Source: Desulfosporosinus sp. Sb-LF
Lineage (GTDB): Bacteria; Bacillota; Desulfitobacteriia; Desulfitobacteriales; Desulfitobacteriaceae
Length of the DNA: 64,000 bases
NCBI RefSeq assembly: GCF_004766055.1
Contig: NZ_SPQR01000004.1
Span: 248,001-312,000, forward strand
Reading direction: 5' to 3'
In this document: piece by piece, positions 63,979 to 64,000 of the stretch
Numbering within the stretch: position 1 is the stretch's first letter
Layout of the letters: each line of letters opens with the position of its first letter
Notes under the pieces: model-generated
Databases searched by the model: none
What the model was told of the DNA's origin: nothing
What the model saw: only the letters and a program-made list of their open reading frames with translations
Translations under genes and position numbers: made by a program

Positions 63979-64000
63979 GTGAAGATCAAGGAAAATATTT
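63979..64000 (+). CDS. Start of an unidentified gene (runs off the right edge)
   Basis: GTG 63979 with GAAGGAG eight bases ahead. Only seven codons are visible, so no function can be given. Confidence 0.4.

Overview
The window reads as the chromosome of an anaerobic, spore-forming Firmicute, most like the Peptococcaceae/Desulfitobacteriaceae (Desulfosporosinus or Desulfitobacterium-like). This is an inference from gene content: a membrane HdrD-like Fe-S oxidoreductase, a NapC/NrfH-type tetraheme cytochrome, a tungsten-type aldehyde:ferredoxin oxidoreductase, a Tat-exported uptake NiFe hydrogenase, a remnant of an alpha/beta spore protein gene, and small Gly-rich spore-type membrane peptides. 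Many genes start with TTG or GTG behind strong GGAGG sites. No rRNA, tRNA, CRISPR array or intact insertion sequence was seen.

Bases 1-11.3 kb form a defence island on the minus strand: a type III restriction-modification pair (res runs off the left edge, then mod), a Gabija-like pair (OLD/TOPRIM nuclease plus UvrD-like helicase), a small zinc-ribbon protein, and a two-gene module of a SIR2-domain protein overlapping a 440-residue protein I do not recognise. The last is the best candidate for an undescribed antiphage system. From 11.8 to 15.3 kb lies a vanY-vanS-vanR-vanZ-like set without vanH/A/X genes, then a membrane GGDEF/HD-GYP protein. At 17.6-18.5 kb three broken genes (serine recombinase tail, DUF2064 glycosyltransferase head, membrane protein) look like the scar of an integration and deletion, and may mark the right edge of the island.

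From 18.8 to 30.3 kb are metabolic genes: glutamate dehydrogenase, a C_GCAxxG_C_C protein, a membrane HdrD/EMO-like oxidoreductase behind a leader of about 300 nt, the tetraheme cytochrome, an iron alcohol dehydrogenase with a nitroreductase, an M3 peptidase, a crotonase and a DMT exporter. From 30.7 to 32.1 kb is a compact operon of small membrane proteins of unknown function, one with an internal duplication. At 33.5-39.1 kb a MoaD-like protein, an aldehyde:ferredoxin oxidoreductase and the three subunits of a membrane uptake hydrogenase lie in a row on the minus strand.

From 39.6 to 64 kb are housekeeping and cell-surface genes: a Toprim protein, cupin, Fpg/Nei glycosylase, peptidoglycan-binding protein, RlmN, a hydroxyacid dehydrogenase, a methyltransferase, an RluA synthase, a gap-pyk-deoR operon, a BcrAB-like ABC exporter with a GDSL esterase, a GH18 lipoprotein, a LOG-like protein, a ferredoxin, a gamma-glutamyltransferase, a homocysteine methyltransferase, a ferritin-like protein, a dual CDGSH protein and an M20 peptidase. 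A two-gene cassette of tiny hydrophobic peptides occurs twice (42.3 and 58.1 kb). Long, often perfect inverted repeats close most transcription units. Several small genes are broken (SASP, cytochrome b5/DoxX chimera, a short frame interrupted by TAG).
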